Assembly: GCA_030267245.1 (NCBI GenBank)
Contig: JAJDJN010000002.1
Location: 1-42,712, forward strand
Length of the DNA stretch: 42,712 nucleotides
Direction of reading: 5' to 3'
From: Desulfovibrio sp. OttesenSCG-928-A18
GTDB lineage: Bacteria > Desulfobacterota > Desulfovibrionia > Desulfovibrionales > Desulfovibrionaceae
Within the stretch, counting starts at the first letter, position 1. The number at the start of each line of letters is the position of its first letter. Made by a program: the position numbers and the translations under genes. Of the stretch, positions 7,945 through 17,083 are shown one piece after another. The notes below the pieces were generated by a model, which saw only the letters and a list, made by a program, of their open reading frames with translations, made no database searches and had not been told where the DNA came from.

Positions 7945-9629
7945 TCAGCAAGAAAGTGGGCATCAGTCCAAAAAACGACAATTACGCCCGTCTTGCCGAG
8001 TACATTGCCGATGCCGGACATGAAGGCGAAAAGAGCCTCATGCACTGGTGCGCCGGATGCCTTGGGGATGATGATTACCAGGACGGCATTGCCGAAGTCG
8101 TGGACGTTCAGGCCATGAATACCCGCAGCAAGCAGAGCAAGACCTACCACCTCGTTATCAGCTTCCGCCCGGAGGACGAGGCAAAACTGACGCCGGAGGT
8201 GTTCAGGGCTATTGAGGAACGCTTTGCCGCCACTTTGGGGTACACCGAACATCAGCGGCATTGCGGCGTCCACAAAAACACGGCCAATCTCCATATGCAC
8301 ATAGCCTACAACATGATCCACCCTGAAAAGCATACCCGACATGAGCCGTTCCGCGATTATTTGAAAAGGGACAAGGTATGCCGGGAACTGGAACAGGAGT
8401 ACGGCCTTGTGGTTGATAATGGCCGTTCCAAAGATAAGCAGCGGTCTTTGGGCGAAAAAGCCGCCCTCATTGAAGCCCACACCGGCCAGCAGTCTTTTGA
8501 ATCCTACGCCAAGACTCACAGAGATAATATATTGTCTGTTTTGGCAGCGGCGGCGGACTGGCAAACGCTCCATGAGGGGCTTGACCTCTATGGCATGGAG
8601 ATAAAGCCCCACGGCAGCGGCCTGGTCATAGTGGATCGCCATAACCACCGGCATACCGTAAAGGCCAGCGCGGTAGCCAGAGGGCTGTCCTTCAAAAATC
8701 TGGCGGAAAAATTCGGGCCGTATCTTCCGGCACGGAACCTGGAGAAAGTAACGGAGCGGAGCCGTTATCAACATACCCCCTTGCACCGTTCACCGGAACG
8801 GGGAGCCTTGTATGCGGAATACCGGCAGGGCATTGAGAAAAGGAAAACCGGCTTAACCGGCGTCAAGGAACAGGAAGACGCGGCGCTTGCGGCGATCAGG
8901 GAAAAATGGGCGGCCAAGCGCCGGGAACTGGAAGGGCTGAACATAGCCAAAAAGAACCGCCGCAATCTGCTGCAACTGGCCCGGAAGCATGAAGCCGAGG
9001 AAGCCGCCAGGGCGAAACTGCCGTTTCAGTCTCCTCGTGAGGCCATACGTGAAGAAGTTCCGTTCACTTCATGGAACGGCTTTCTGCAATATAAGGCCGG
9101 TCAGGGCAATGAAATCGCTTTGGCTATTCTGCGATCCGCGCGGGAAACGGCGGAGCCGGAGCGGGAGCCGCAACCCGCCGTGGAAAAAGATTGGTCACAG
9201 CACGGCAAGGAGCAGTTCGCCTTGAACCGTGCGGAAATCCGGGCCGAATACGCGGCCAGGGAGGTTGCCGCCCTGGAGAATGAAAACATGAGCGGCAAGG
9301 GGAAGAAACGGCTTTTGGCGATCCTGCGCATGGAACAGTTTGCCGCAGAGGAAGGAACTGCGGGTGAGGCCGCACAGATATGCGGTTTTTCGACAACGGT
9401 AGACCGTAAGGGCATGGTCATTTTTACCCTGCCCGGCGGCGGGAGGATTCTGGATAGCGGGAAGGAGCTTCTCTTTTCGGGCAATAATGAAGCCGCCCGG
9501 CATGTGGCCGTCCGCTATGCTCAGAAAAAATGGGGCAAAAGCCTGCATGTGGAAGGAAATAAAATTGTACGGCTGGAAAAAACGCTGGAGAAAGAGCAGA
9601 GCCGAAAGCCGCAGGATATGGAACGGTAA
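7941..9629 (+). CDS. MOBP-type TraI-like relaxase
   Basis: N-terminal relaxase motifs including HCGVHKNTANLHMHIAYN (HxxxxNxHxH histidines) and KTYHLVISFRP. Confidence 0.88.
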   Translation: MISKKVGISPKNDNYARLAEYIADAGHEGEKSLMHWCAGCLGDDDYQDGIAEVVDVQAMNTRSKQSKTYHLVISFRPEDEAKLTPEVFRAIEERFAATLGYTEHQRHCGVHKNTANLHMHIAYNMIHPEKHTRHEPFRDYLKRDKVCRELEQEYGLVVDNGRSKDKQRSLGEKAALIEAHTGQQSFESYAKTHRDNILSVLAAAADWQTLHEGLDLYGMEIKPHGSGLVIVDRHNHRHTVKASAVARGLSFKNLAEKFGPYLPARNLEKVTERSRYQHTPLHRSPERGALYAEYRQGIEKRKTGLTGVKEQEDAALAAIREKWAAKRRELEGLNIAKKNRRNLLQLARKHEAEEAARAKLPFQSPREAIREEVPFTSWNGFLQYKAGQGNEIALAILRSARETAEPEREPQPAVEKDWSQHGKEQFALNRAEIRAEYAAREVAALENENMSGKGKKRLLAILRMEQFAAEEGTAGEAAQICGFSTTVDRKGMVIFTLPGGGRILDSGKELLFSGNNEAARHVAVRYAQKKWGKSLHVEGNKIVRLEKTLEKEQSRKPQDMER

Positions 9630-9872
9630 CTACTTTTGCTCCATTTTCTCCGCAACGGGGTCAAGCAATTGTCCGGGCGTTATATCCAAGGCTTTGGCAA
9701 GGCGGAGGATCATGGCAAGGCTCGGCTGCCTTGTGCCATTTTCAAGGGCGCTGATGAAAGGTCTGATTACGTCCACTCGTTCACTCAGTTGTTCTTGGGT
9801 AAGCTGCTTTTCAAGCCTATGCGCTCTTAAAACTTCCCCGAATAGTTTATTATTTTGCCGTGTTACTGTCAT
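9630..9872 (-). CDS. XRE-family transcriptional regulator
   Basis: HTH: VLRAHRLEKQLTQEQLSERVDVIRPFISALENGTRQPSLAMILRLAKAL. Confidence 0.85.
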   Translation of the reverse strand: MTVTRQNNKLFGEVLRAHRLEKQLTQEQLSERVDVIRPFISALENGTRQPSLAMILRLAKALDITPGQLLDPVAEKMEQK

Positions 9873-9883
9873 AGAATGACAGT
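9865..9883. promoter_or_regulatory. palindromic operator candidate ACTGTCAT-AGA-ATGACAGT over the XRE start codon
   Basis: Perfect 8+3+8 inverted repeat overlapping the ATG at 9872. Confidence 0.5.
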
Positions 9884-9984
9884 ATAGCTGAGTGACAATA
9901 ATTTGTTTGATAGCTGTTGCTATCGTCAGTGCCGATTAACGTGCCCACGGGCGTGGGCACAAAGGTTAAAGGTTCAAGAATAGG

Positions 9985-10179
9985 CTATTTACGTTTGAGC
10001 AGAGCCAGAAATGTCCGAATGGATTCCTGCACAGCCATAGCAGCCAGGGGAAGTGCTTTGGCATACTCATCAGCGTGTCCGCGTCTATGGAGTTCACAAA
10101 CAGGGAAGAGGATATCGAGCAGTTCTTGAGTCAGTTTTTCAAAGTTTTCCAGTCGGTACTCTTCATTGTTCTCATACAT
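9985..10179 (-). CDS. small conserved-looking protein, paralogous to the 31051-31278 product
   Basis: Shared ELLDI...LC/E...AMAVQESIRTFLAL pattern with the right-end ORF. Confidence 0.6.
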   Translation of the reverse strand: MYENNEEYRLENFEKLTQELLDILFPVCELHRRGHADEYAKALPLAAMAVQESIRTFLALLKRK

Positions 10180-10409
10180 GCCAAACCTCTTTTGGAGCTT
10201 TCCGCACACCACAACGATGTCACCACAGCAAAAATCCGCTTATTCGGTGAAAAAGCGGACAGTTGACGCCACAAGCGAAAAACGGCCATCCGTTTTTCCG
10301 TAGGCCACGCACAAAGGCACCAATCGCATACACCATGTGGTATGTTGATGTTAGATGCCAAACTGTGCGCAGCAGCTTGAGCGGTTATGAGCAGTTTAAA
10401 AATTTCTAA

Positions 10410-11639
10410 TTATCTTTTATTTCCCGATAGTAACGATTGTTTTTGGGTTGCCATGCCATACAAGCAGCCCGTACAAGCCATCAAAAAGCCAGTGACTTTC
10501 AAAAGAGTTTCAACAGAGATAACTTCCGCCAACGGCCCGAATATGAGAATCGCTGCGGGCATGCCGCTTGAAGCAACGATTTGAAGAATCGAGAACACCC
10601 GACCAAGGACTTGCGGATCGGTTTCTTTTTGAATGAAAACTGTAACTGTGGTGGTAAATATCGGCATAAAAAAGCCAGCGGCACCAATCAGAACAAGGAA
10701 AACCAGAAAACTTTCTGTTACCCCCATCAGACCGACGAATATCCCAAAAAGTGAGACAGCAAGAGCTATGGCTTTAGGCTTATTGGAAAATTCTCCGCGC
10801 CAGGTAATAAACAACCCGCCAAAGATAGACATTCCCGACCACGCGATTTCATTGGCCGTCAGCCTCCATACTTCTTCACCAAAAGTGCGGGCAATCATCA
10901 AAGGACTCAAAACAGCAGCGGGAGTGACGAGAAAAAAGAAAGCGCCATAACTCAGGATGAGAAGCCTAAGTTGCGGATGGTGGATGGTGTATAAAAGGCC
11001 ATACCGCATTTCGCTGATGGCGGAAAAATCTCTTGCGGACTTTGCTGGCGCTGGCACTTTTATTTGCCACATAACGACAATCGCCAAGGCTGCCGTGACT
11101 ACATCAATCAGCATCACCCAAGCCAGACTTGCCGTCCCAAGGAGAAGCCCGCCAACTGCCGGAGAAACAAGCATAAGACCGGCATTTATAGTCTGATTGA
11201 TGCCCTGAATGCGGCCAAGATGTGTTGAGGGTACAATTTGCGGATAAATCGCGGCAGAGGCCGGAGCTTGTATCCCGCTGCCTAAAGACCGAAAAGCCAG
11301 CGCGCCTATCAGGAGCCACAGATTCTCTACTCCGTATAGAAATAGAACGGCCAGCCCCAACGTCACCAGGGCGACAAATCCATCCGACAAGATGATCAAT
11401 ATACGCCGGTTATACCGATCCGCCCAGACGCCGCCCCACAGCAAAAGCAAAACTTGGGGAACATTGCAGGCTATGGTTGCAACTGTCATCCAAAGTCCGG
11501 ACGTGGTCTGCAATGTGATATGCCAGACCAAGGCAAACCCTACGGTTGAAGAACCAAAAAGCGAAAGATTTTGGCTGACTAAGAAAAGGATGGCTTTTTT
11601 ATGCCAACTGTTGCCAGTCACGGCGGGGTTTTGAAGCAT
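10410..11639 (-). CDS. MFS efflux transporter (MFS_3/Mef-like)
   Basis: Multiple hydrophobic helices; GGVWADRYNRRILIILSDG motif; RBS AGGGTGA 5 nt upstream of ATG at 11639. Confidence 0.8.
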   Translation of the reverse strand: MLQNPAVTGNSWHKKAILFLVSQNLSLFGSSTVGFALVWHITLQTTSGLWMTVATIACNVPQVLLLLWGGVWADRYNRRILIILSDGFVALVTLGLAVLFLYGVENLWLLIGALAFRSLGSGIQAPASAAIYPQIVPSTHLGRIQGINQTINAGLMLVSPAVGGLLLGTASLAWVMLIDVVTAALAIVVMWQIKVPAPAKSARDFSAISEMRYGLLYTIHHPQLRLLILSYGAFFFLVTPAAVLSPLMIARTFGEEVWRLTANEIAWSGMSIFGGLFITWRGEFSNKPKAIALAVSLFGIFVGLMGVTESFLVFLVLIGAAGFFMPIFTTTVTVFIQKETDPQVLGRVFSILQIVASSGMPAAILIFGPLAEVISVETLLKVTGFLMACTGCLYGMATQKQSLLSGNKR

Positions 11640-11656
11640 CGAATCACCCTGGAGCA

Positions 11657-11698
11657 TAAAGAAAGCCGCGTGGAATTGTTTCCACGCGGCTTTCTTTA
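11657..11698 (-). promoter_or_regulatory. attenuator-like 19-bp perfect hairpin before the MFS gene
   Basis: taaagaaagccgcgtggaa-ttgt-ttccacgcggctttcttta; on the minus strand it is followed by TTTCTTT. Confidence 0.65.
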
Positions 11699-11906
11699 AA
11701 AAGTCACGAAAAGAAATAAGTTTCCGAAGCAATAAAAAGAACCGCACCAACCGCCTTTAACGGTGCAACAACTTGACCCCTGTTAAGAGTCATCAAGGCA
11801 TTGGGCAGCTATTACTTAGGAAACTTTCTTCAACCCGTCTTCTCCAGGAAAATTTTGTGATGTTTAACAAGAACAATGCTCATCGTCAAGAAATTTAGCG
11901 CTTTTT

Positions 11907-13712
11907 CTATGTACGATTCCCCTGACACTCCGGCCAACCAGTACAGCCCCAAAAATCATAGCCGCCCTTGCCGTCTTTGCCGGGCTTTTTCACCCGATGC
12001 GCCATAGGCTTGCCGCATTTTTCGCAGACTTTCCCCGTAGCCTTGGCAAATTCCTGCACTTCCTTGGAAAGCTGGTCATGGGCAGAAGCTATGACGGCAC
12101 GGTATTCTGCCTTCCCTTCCGCAATATCGTCAAGGGATTGCTCCATTGTGCGGGTGAAGTCATACTCTATGAAAGAAAAATGCCCGCAGAGGCCGGAAAC
12201 GATTTTTTCACCAAGGGGCGTAGGCACAAGGAAGCGTTTTTCCGTGGTGACATATTTCCGGCTGGAAATCGTGTCTATAATCGCCGCATAGGTGGACGGA
12301 CGGCCAATGCCGCGTTTTTCCAGTTCGCGGATAAGGCTGGCTTCTGTGAATCTGGCGGCGGGCTTGGTCTTTTTCGTTGTGACGGTTCCTGTCAGCGCCG
12401 TAGCTTTTGTGCCGGGCTTCATGGCCGGAACGGGGTTCAAAGGCTCTTTCTCGCCTTCTTCTGCTCCTTCATCCGGGCCATTTTCCTGATCGGCCAGAAC
12501 TTTCCAACCTTGCGAAAGCAGAGTGCGGCCCTTTGCCTCAAATAGAGCCTGTTTCCCGTCCATTTCCGTGCCGAGTTGGAGTGTCCGAACCGCATAAACC
12601 GCATCTTCCAACTGGCAAGCCAGGGAGCGCAGCCGGATAAGGCGATACAAGGCTTTTTCGTCCGCTGTTTCCCCGGCTTCCTCAATTTCAATGTGAGTCG
12701 GTCTAATGGCCTCATGTGCTTCTTGCGCCCCCTCTTTTGATTTCCATTTGCGGGGCGTTTCCACCAGCGGCCAGCCCTTTGTTTCGCAATACGCCCGGAT
12801 CGCCTGGATCGCCTCTTGCGAAAGATTGGGGCTGTCCGTTCTCATGTAGGTAATCGCGCCTTGCTCATAAAGACGTTGCGCCAGTTGCATGGTTTGCTTG
12901 GGGCCAAATTTCAGTGACGAACTGGCGGTTTGCTGCATCGTTGAAGTGGTGAATGGAGCCGGAGGCGCGGTTCGGCTCTCGGATTCTTTGCAATCAAGCA
13001 CGTCCAGCGTCCGCAGCGCAGCCGCCTTTTCCGCAAGAGATTTTTCAAGCAAATATTCCTGCCCCTCTTCAAGCCAGGGCTTTACCAGAAGCGCCGCTTT
13101 CCAGCCGTCAGTGATGTTGTCCACATTTTCAAAGGTAAGTTCCGCACCGTAGTGGGTTGTGCTGGAAAAGGCTTTGATTTCCTTTTCCCGATCCACCACC
13201 AGACGCACAGCCGGGCTTTGCACCCGGCCAGCGGAGAGTTTTTCGCCGGAAGCATTGGAGAGCGGCCCGGAAACCATGTAGCCGCAAAAGCGATCCAGAA
13301 CCCGGCGCCCTTCCTGTGCGGCCACCAAAGCCATATCAATGGAACGCGGAGCGGAGAGCGCGGCGAGAATGGCCGCTTCCGTGATTTCCGTATAGGTGAC
13401 GCGCTTGGCGTTTTTGAGTTTCAGGGCGTCTTGCAGATGCCACGCAATAGCTTCCCCCTCTCTATCGGGGTCAGTGGCAAGGAAAACTTCTTCCGCGTTC
13501 TTCACCATCCCGGCCAGCCGAGATAAAACATCCTTGCCCCTGTCCGTGGGAGTATACTTCGGTTTGAAGTCGGGAGCGGCCACGCCCATTTCCTTGACGG
13601 GCAGATCGCGCACATGGCCGACAGAGGCGGCAACCTTCCAGCCGGGGCCGAGGATTTCCTGTACTTTTTTCACTTTGCCGGGGGATTCAAGAATCAACAG
13701 TTTCGCGCACAT
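11907..13712 (-). CDS. type IA DNA topoisomerase (TopA-like, short form with a C-terminal zinc ribbon)
   Basis: MCAKLLILESPGKVKKVQEILG; FLATDPDREGEAIAWHL; YMRTDSPNLS; RGIGRPSTYA; CEKCGKPM...CTGWPEC. Confidence 0.93.
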   Translation of the reverse strand: MCAKLLILESPGKVKKVQEILGPGWKVAASVGHVRDLPVKEMGVAAPDFKPKYTPTDRGKDVLSRLAGMVKNAEEVFLATDPDREGEAIAWHLQDALKLKNAKRVTYTEITEAAILAALSAPRSIDMALVAAQEGRRVLDRFCGYMVSGPLSNASGEKLSAGRVQSPAVRLVVDREKEIKAFSSTTHYGAELTFENVDNITDGWKAALLVKPWLEEGQEYLLEKSLAEKAAALRTLDVLDCKESESRTAPPAPFTTSTMQQTASSSLKFGPKQTMQLAQRLYEQGAITYMRTDSPNLSQEAIQAIRAYCETKGWPLVETPRKWKSKEGAQEAHEAIRPTHIEIEEAGETADEKALYRLIRLRSLACQLEDAVYAVRTLQLGTEMDGKQALFEAKGRTLLSQGWKVLADQENGPDEGAEEGEKEPLNPVPAMKPGTKATALTGTVTTKKTKPAARFTEASLIRELEKRGIGRPSTYAAIIDTISSRKYVTTEKRFLVPTPLGEKIVSGLCGHFSFIEYDFTRTMEQSLDDIAEGKAEYRAVIASAHDQLSKEVQEFAKATGKVCEKCGKPMAHRVKKPGKDGKGGYDFWGCTGWPECQGNRT

Positions 13713-13773
13713 GACGTTTCCTTATTTCTAAGGCCGTCATGCGGCGCGAAATTGGGGCGCATGGCCCGCAGGG
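13710..13773 (-). promoter_or_regulatory. leader element copy A (5' of topA), Com-associated structured leader
   Basis: CCTGCGGGCcatGCGCCCCaatttcgCGCCGCATGACGGCC ahead of ATG; GCCG-CATGA-CGGC hairpin shared with copy C. Confidence 0.5.
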
Positions 13774-13818
13774 ATAGTTGAGGATTATTCAGAAAACCGG
13801 GATAAAGTTTTCGGTGAG

Positions 13819-14094
13819 CTATTCGTGTTTATTTGTGCAGCAGGAACAACGCGCACTCGGTACAATATCTTTTTGCGGCAAAAACTTGATGATTTCAACG
13901 GAGCAGCACCGTCCGCGCGGGTTATTGTTTTTGCAATCTCCCTTGATACATGCGCCGGTCATAGTGCGAACATCATCAAGCGTCTTTGCCCCGTTTGACA
14001 CCGCAGCCCGTATAGCGCCAGCGGACACTTGGGCGCACCAGCACACAAATTCATTATCGGACGCTTCAAGAACATTTTCAGTATACTGTTTCAT
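13819..14094 (-). CDS. BFD-like [2Fe-2S]-binding protein
   Basis: VCWCAQVSAGAIRAAVSNGAKTLDDVRTMTGACIKGDCKNNNPRGRCC resembles the BFD-like domain. Confidence 0.7.
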   Translation of the reverse strand: MKQYTENVLEASDNEFVCWCAQVSAGAIRAAVSNGAKTLDDVRTMTGACIKGDCKNNNPRGRCCSVEIIKFLPQKDIVPSARCSCCTNKHE

Positions 14095-14158
14095 GGGGCA
14101 TAGACTACACCATTCTTGGAAAAGATCAAAATCTCCTCCGCTACTGAAAAATGCGTAC

Positions 14159-16378
14159 TCATAAGGATAACTCCCGCGCTTTTCCCCGATTCCGGCCTTT
14201 TTCCCGCTCAACGTCCTTTTGCAGAACAAGGCCCACTTGCCGTTTCACTTCATCCAGCCCACGCGACTGGTGCAGATCGTTAAAATCCGTCAGCCCCTTG
14301 CCCCGTTCTTCATCGGTGAAGATTGGCACAACAACCTTGCCGCCGACCTCTTGGGCGGCTCTTTGGGCCAATTCCACGCCTTTGTTCCACGGTTCAACAC
14401 CTTCCGGCGTTTTGCGGGTATGCTGGTGGTCATTGTCGGCGCAGATAGTGATCGCGGCGTTGGGGAATTTTTCCCGCAGCTTTTTGGCTACAGGCTCCAA
14501 ATTGCCAGCGTCAAAGGCCACGGCCACGGGTTTTTCTGTTGCCATATGCAGCGTTGCGCCCGTGGCGTAACCTTCGGTCAGGATTATTCCCCCTTGAGAG
14601 AGGTCTTTGCCGGGTTCGGCAATCATGTGGAAATTGCCGTTTTTCTCCATCCCGTACATGAAACGCTTTTCACCTTCCGGGGAAATGGTTTGCAGCCCGC
14701 GCAATTCCTTGTCCACAGTCATTACGGGAACAAGCAGAGTGCCGTCCACATCCTCACGCACCCCGAAAGGCTGAACACCCTTGGCCTGTAAATAGGGATT
14801 ATCGGCAGAGGCCCAATCATGGGCGATCCATTCCGTATGTGCTTCCCGCGCCGTTTTGTGCTGTTGTTCCAGAATTAGCCGCTGCCGTTCTTCCCGCTTT
14901 CTGGCAATCTCGGCGCGTTGGGCTTCCAACTGCTCTTTGGTCAGGGTGTGGCCCGTGGCAACCCAAGTGTGTTTTTCGCCGGCACTGAAATTCTGCATCC
15001 AGCCGGCAGGACGTTCATCGAGAAAGCCGCAGTATGCACCGTCAAGATCGCCGCCGTTCCTGCCAATGAGCGGAACGCGGTGTATCTGCCCGTCCATGAT
15101 CGGGGCTTTGCCGCGCAGATCCAGCCCGGCTTGCTCCAGGGCGTTGGCAAACTCTTCTTGCGGCGGCATGGATGGTTCCGGCACGGGGGATTTTTCCGGC
15201 ATCCACGAAGCCAGCGGCGTGAGGTCGGTTCCTTCCGGCGCGTACCAGAGTTTATTTTCCTTATCCCACTTCGCGCCGAACTTCTTTGCCCGTTCCTTTT
15301 CCTTGTACGGAACGGCGAGGAAGGTTTTTTCCTTGGCCGGAGCAGCGGGAACGCCCATAGCGGCAATACCCTCTTCTTTTTCAAGGGATTTCCCGCGCCG
15401 ATTTACCTTTTCCGGCTGCACAACCTTTTCCGGGCCTTCCTGCCGGAGTTCCTTTTTCCGCTCCAGATCGAAGACGTATTCCTTGATTTTTTCCGCATCC
15501 CGGCAAGCGCGTACAATCTCATAGGGGTCTTCTTTCAGAACTTGAATCCATGACTGCACATAGGCGGCATGTTGGCCGGGATCGTGGCCGATGCCGATTT
15601 CTTGGCCGAGCATCCATGAGGCGATTTCCGCTCGGAGTTCTTCCCGCGCATACTTTTCCGAACCAAAGGGGCCAAACTCGCGGTTGAGGCGGTTTTCATC
15701 ACCCGTCCAATGCCCCAACTCATGCAGAGCCGTGGCGTAATATTTATCCGGCGCGTCAAAATTTTCCTTGGGCGGCAGATGAATGGCGTCTTCCATGCGG
15801 CGGTAGAAAGCGCGGTTGCTTTGATCGTGCTTTATGGCCGCGCCGGAGGCGGCAAGGATGTTTTCCGCTTTTTCTATGGGTTCCCACTCATAGGCTTTAT
15901 CCGTGAGCTGGAGCGGCGGAATACCGTCAACCTGTTCGGCGTTGAAGACATGGGCGAAACGGACAATGGGCTTGTCCAGTTCCACTTTTTCTTTTTCCGG
16001 CTTGCCGTCCGCATCGAGGACGGGATTACCGTCGTTATCCAGCTTGTTTTTTTCGTCGCTGAACTGGAAATAGACCACGGGCGTGGCTTTACTGCCGGGT
16101 AAAATGGTGTAGCCCTGGTCATTTGCCTGTTTCAGCGTCATCCAGCGCGGATCGTCATAGCCGGAAAGCGCCAGATGCACCCGGTTCATGCCCCGGTACA
16201 CCGTGCCGGAGGCGGGATTATGGGGAGCCAGAGTCGTTTGCCCAGGCGTCCAGGGAATTAGCCACGGGGCTGTGCCTTCTTCAAGGCGTTTTATGATTTT
16301 GTTGGCAAACTCTTCATGGAATGGCGGACGGTTCGCCTTTTGCGGCTTTTGCCCTTTGGTTTTGGCGTTATCCGACAT
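14159..16378 (-). CDS. ArdC-like antirestriction/zincin N-terminus fused to DUF5710-like and TOPRIM primase (TraC-like) domains
   Basis: PWLIPW...RGMNRVHLAL; ALHELGHWTGDENRLNRE (HExxH); FLAVPYKEKERAKKFGAKWDKENKLWYAPEG; GGIILTEGYATGATLH...ITICADNDHQ. Confidence 0.88.
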   Translation of the reverse strand: MSDNAKTKGQKPQKANRPPFHEEFANKIIKRLEEGTAPWLIPWTPGQTTLAPHNPASGTVYRGMNRVHLALSGYDDPRWMTLKQANDQGYTILPGSKATPVVYFQFSDEKNKLDNDGNPVLDADGKPEKEKVELDKPIVRFAHVFNAEQVDGIPPLQLTDKAYEWEPIEKAENILAASGAAIKHDQSNRAFYRRMEDAIHLPPKENFDAPDKYYATALHELGHWTGDENRLNREFGPFGSEKYAREELRAEIASWMLGQEIGIGHDPGQHAAYVQSWIQVLKEDPYEIVRACRDAEKIKEYVFDLERKKELRQEGPEKVVQPEKVNRRGKSLEKEEGIAAMGVPAAPAKEKTFLAVPYKEKERAKKFGAKWDKENKLWYAPEGTDLTPLASWMPEKSPVPEPSMPPQEEFANALEQAGLDLRGKAPIMDGQIHRVPLIGRNGGDLDGAYCGFLDERPAGWMQNFSAGEKHTWVATGHTLTKEQLEAQRAEIARKREERQRLILEQQHKTAREAHTEWIAHDWASADNPYLQAKGVQPFGVREDVDGTLLVPVMTVDKELRGLQTISPEGEKRFMYGMEKNGNFHMIAEPGKDLSQGGIILTEGYATGATLHMATEKPVAVAFDAGNLEPVAKKLREKFPNAAITICADNDHQHTRKTPEGVEPWNKGVELAQRAAQEVGGKVVVPIFTDEERGKGLTDFNDLHQSRGLDEVKRQVGLVLQKDVEREKGRNRGKARELSL

Positions 16379-16574
16379 AGAACACCTCCCCGGAGTTGGT
16401 GACGGTTAAAAGGCCGTCTTCCACAATGTCGGCCAGCGTTATGGCCTCTTCCACAAATGCGCCCAGGTAATCCGCAACATCGGGATCAAGCGGGATGCCG
16501 AGAACAACCGGGTTTTCCTCAATTTGCCGGGCTATGGCCGTTGCCGCAGCGCGTAAATATTCCTTGTTTTGCAT
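16368..16574 (-). CDS. small hypothetical protein
   Basis: Short ORF in the conjugation operon, overlapping the ardC-primase start. Confidence 0.5.
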   Translation of the reverse strand: MQNKEYLRAAATAIARQIEENPVVLGIPLDPDVADYLGAFVEEAITLADIVEDGLLTVTNSGEVFYVG

Positions 16575-16576
16575 GG

Positions 16577-17083
16577 TCACTTTCCTTTGGGGTTAAAGAG
16601 AAAAACGGGTTTGACCCGCTGGAGACTTTCCAGCGGAACAAACCCGAAATAACGGCTGTCGAAACTGCCGGGATGATCGGCCAGCACCAGGGCCATGCCG
16701 GGAGGCACGACACCCGGAGCCAAGGCCGGAGACATGGGCCGCCCGTGACTGTCCACGGCGCAGATCGGCAATGAATACGGATCAACGGAATCGCCCGGCA
16801 GCGCGGCCAGACGCTTGAGCAGGGGCCGCAGCCCGGAGCGGCAGGAACCAGGTTCCAGATAGCCGCGCTCCAAAGCCAGTTCCGCAAATTCGCCTTCCAG
16901 ACAAAAACTCACAAAGTCGTTTTTCTCCGGAGCGCCGGAAACAATCCGATAGACACCCTTTGGCAAAGACGGCGTGGGGTTGAAGCGGAGGCCCGCACCA
17001 AAGACCAGGGCGAGGGCCAGAGCCAGCCACAGCACAGCGAACAGCGCCCGCCGCGCCAGCCTACGCAACGAAATACTGTTCAC
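16577..17083 (-). CDS. traF: TraF-like conjugative S26 signal peptidase
   Basis: N-terminal TM; TPSLPKGVYRI (catalytic Ser region); KRLAALPGDSV. Confidence 0.85.
   Translation of the reverse strand: MNSISLRRLARRALFAVLWLALALALVFGAGLRFNPTPSLPKGVYRIVSGAPEKNDFVSFCLEGEFAELALERGYLEPGSCRSGLRPLLKRLAALPGDSVDPYSLPICAVDSHGRPMSPALAPGVVPPGMALVLADHPGSFDSRYFGFVPLESLQRVKPVFLFNPKGK

Noticed and set aside
7878-8786. 302-aa minus-strand ORF
   Set aside because: Antisense to the relaxase gene; artefact of G+C-rich coding DNA.
13774-13819. Second intact com-like gene upstream of topA
   Set aside because: The LRAMRPNFAPHDGL tail frame has no zinc-finger upstream; only the leader/tail segment is present.
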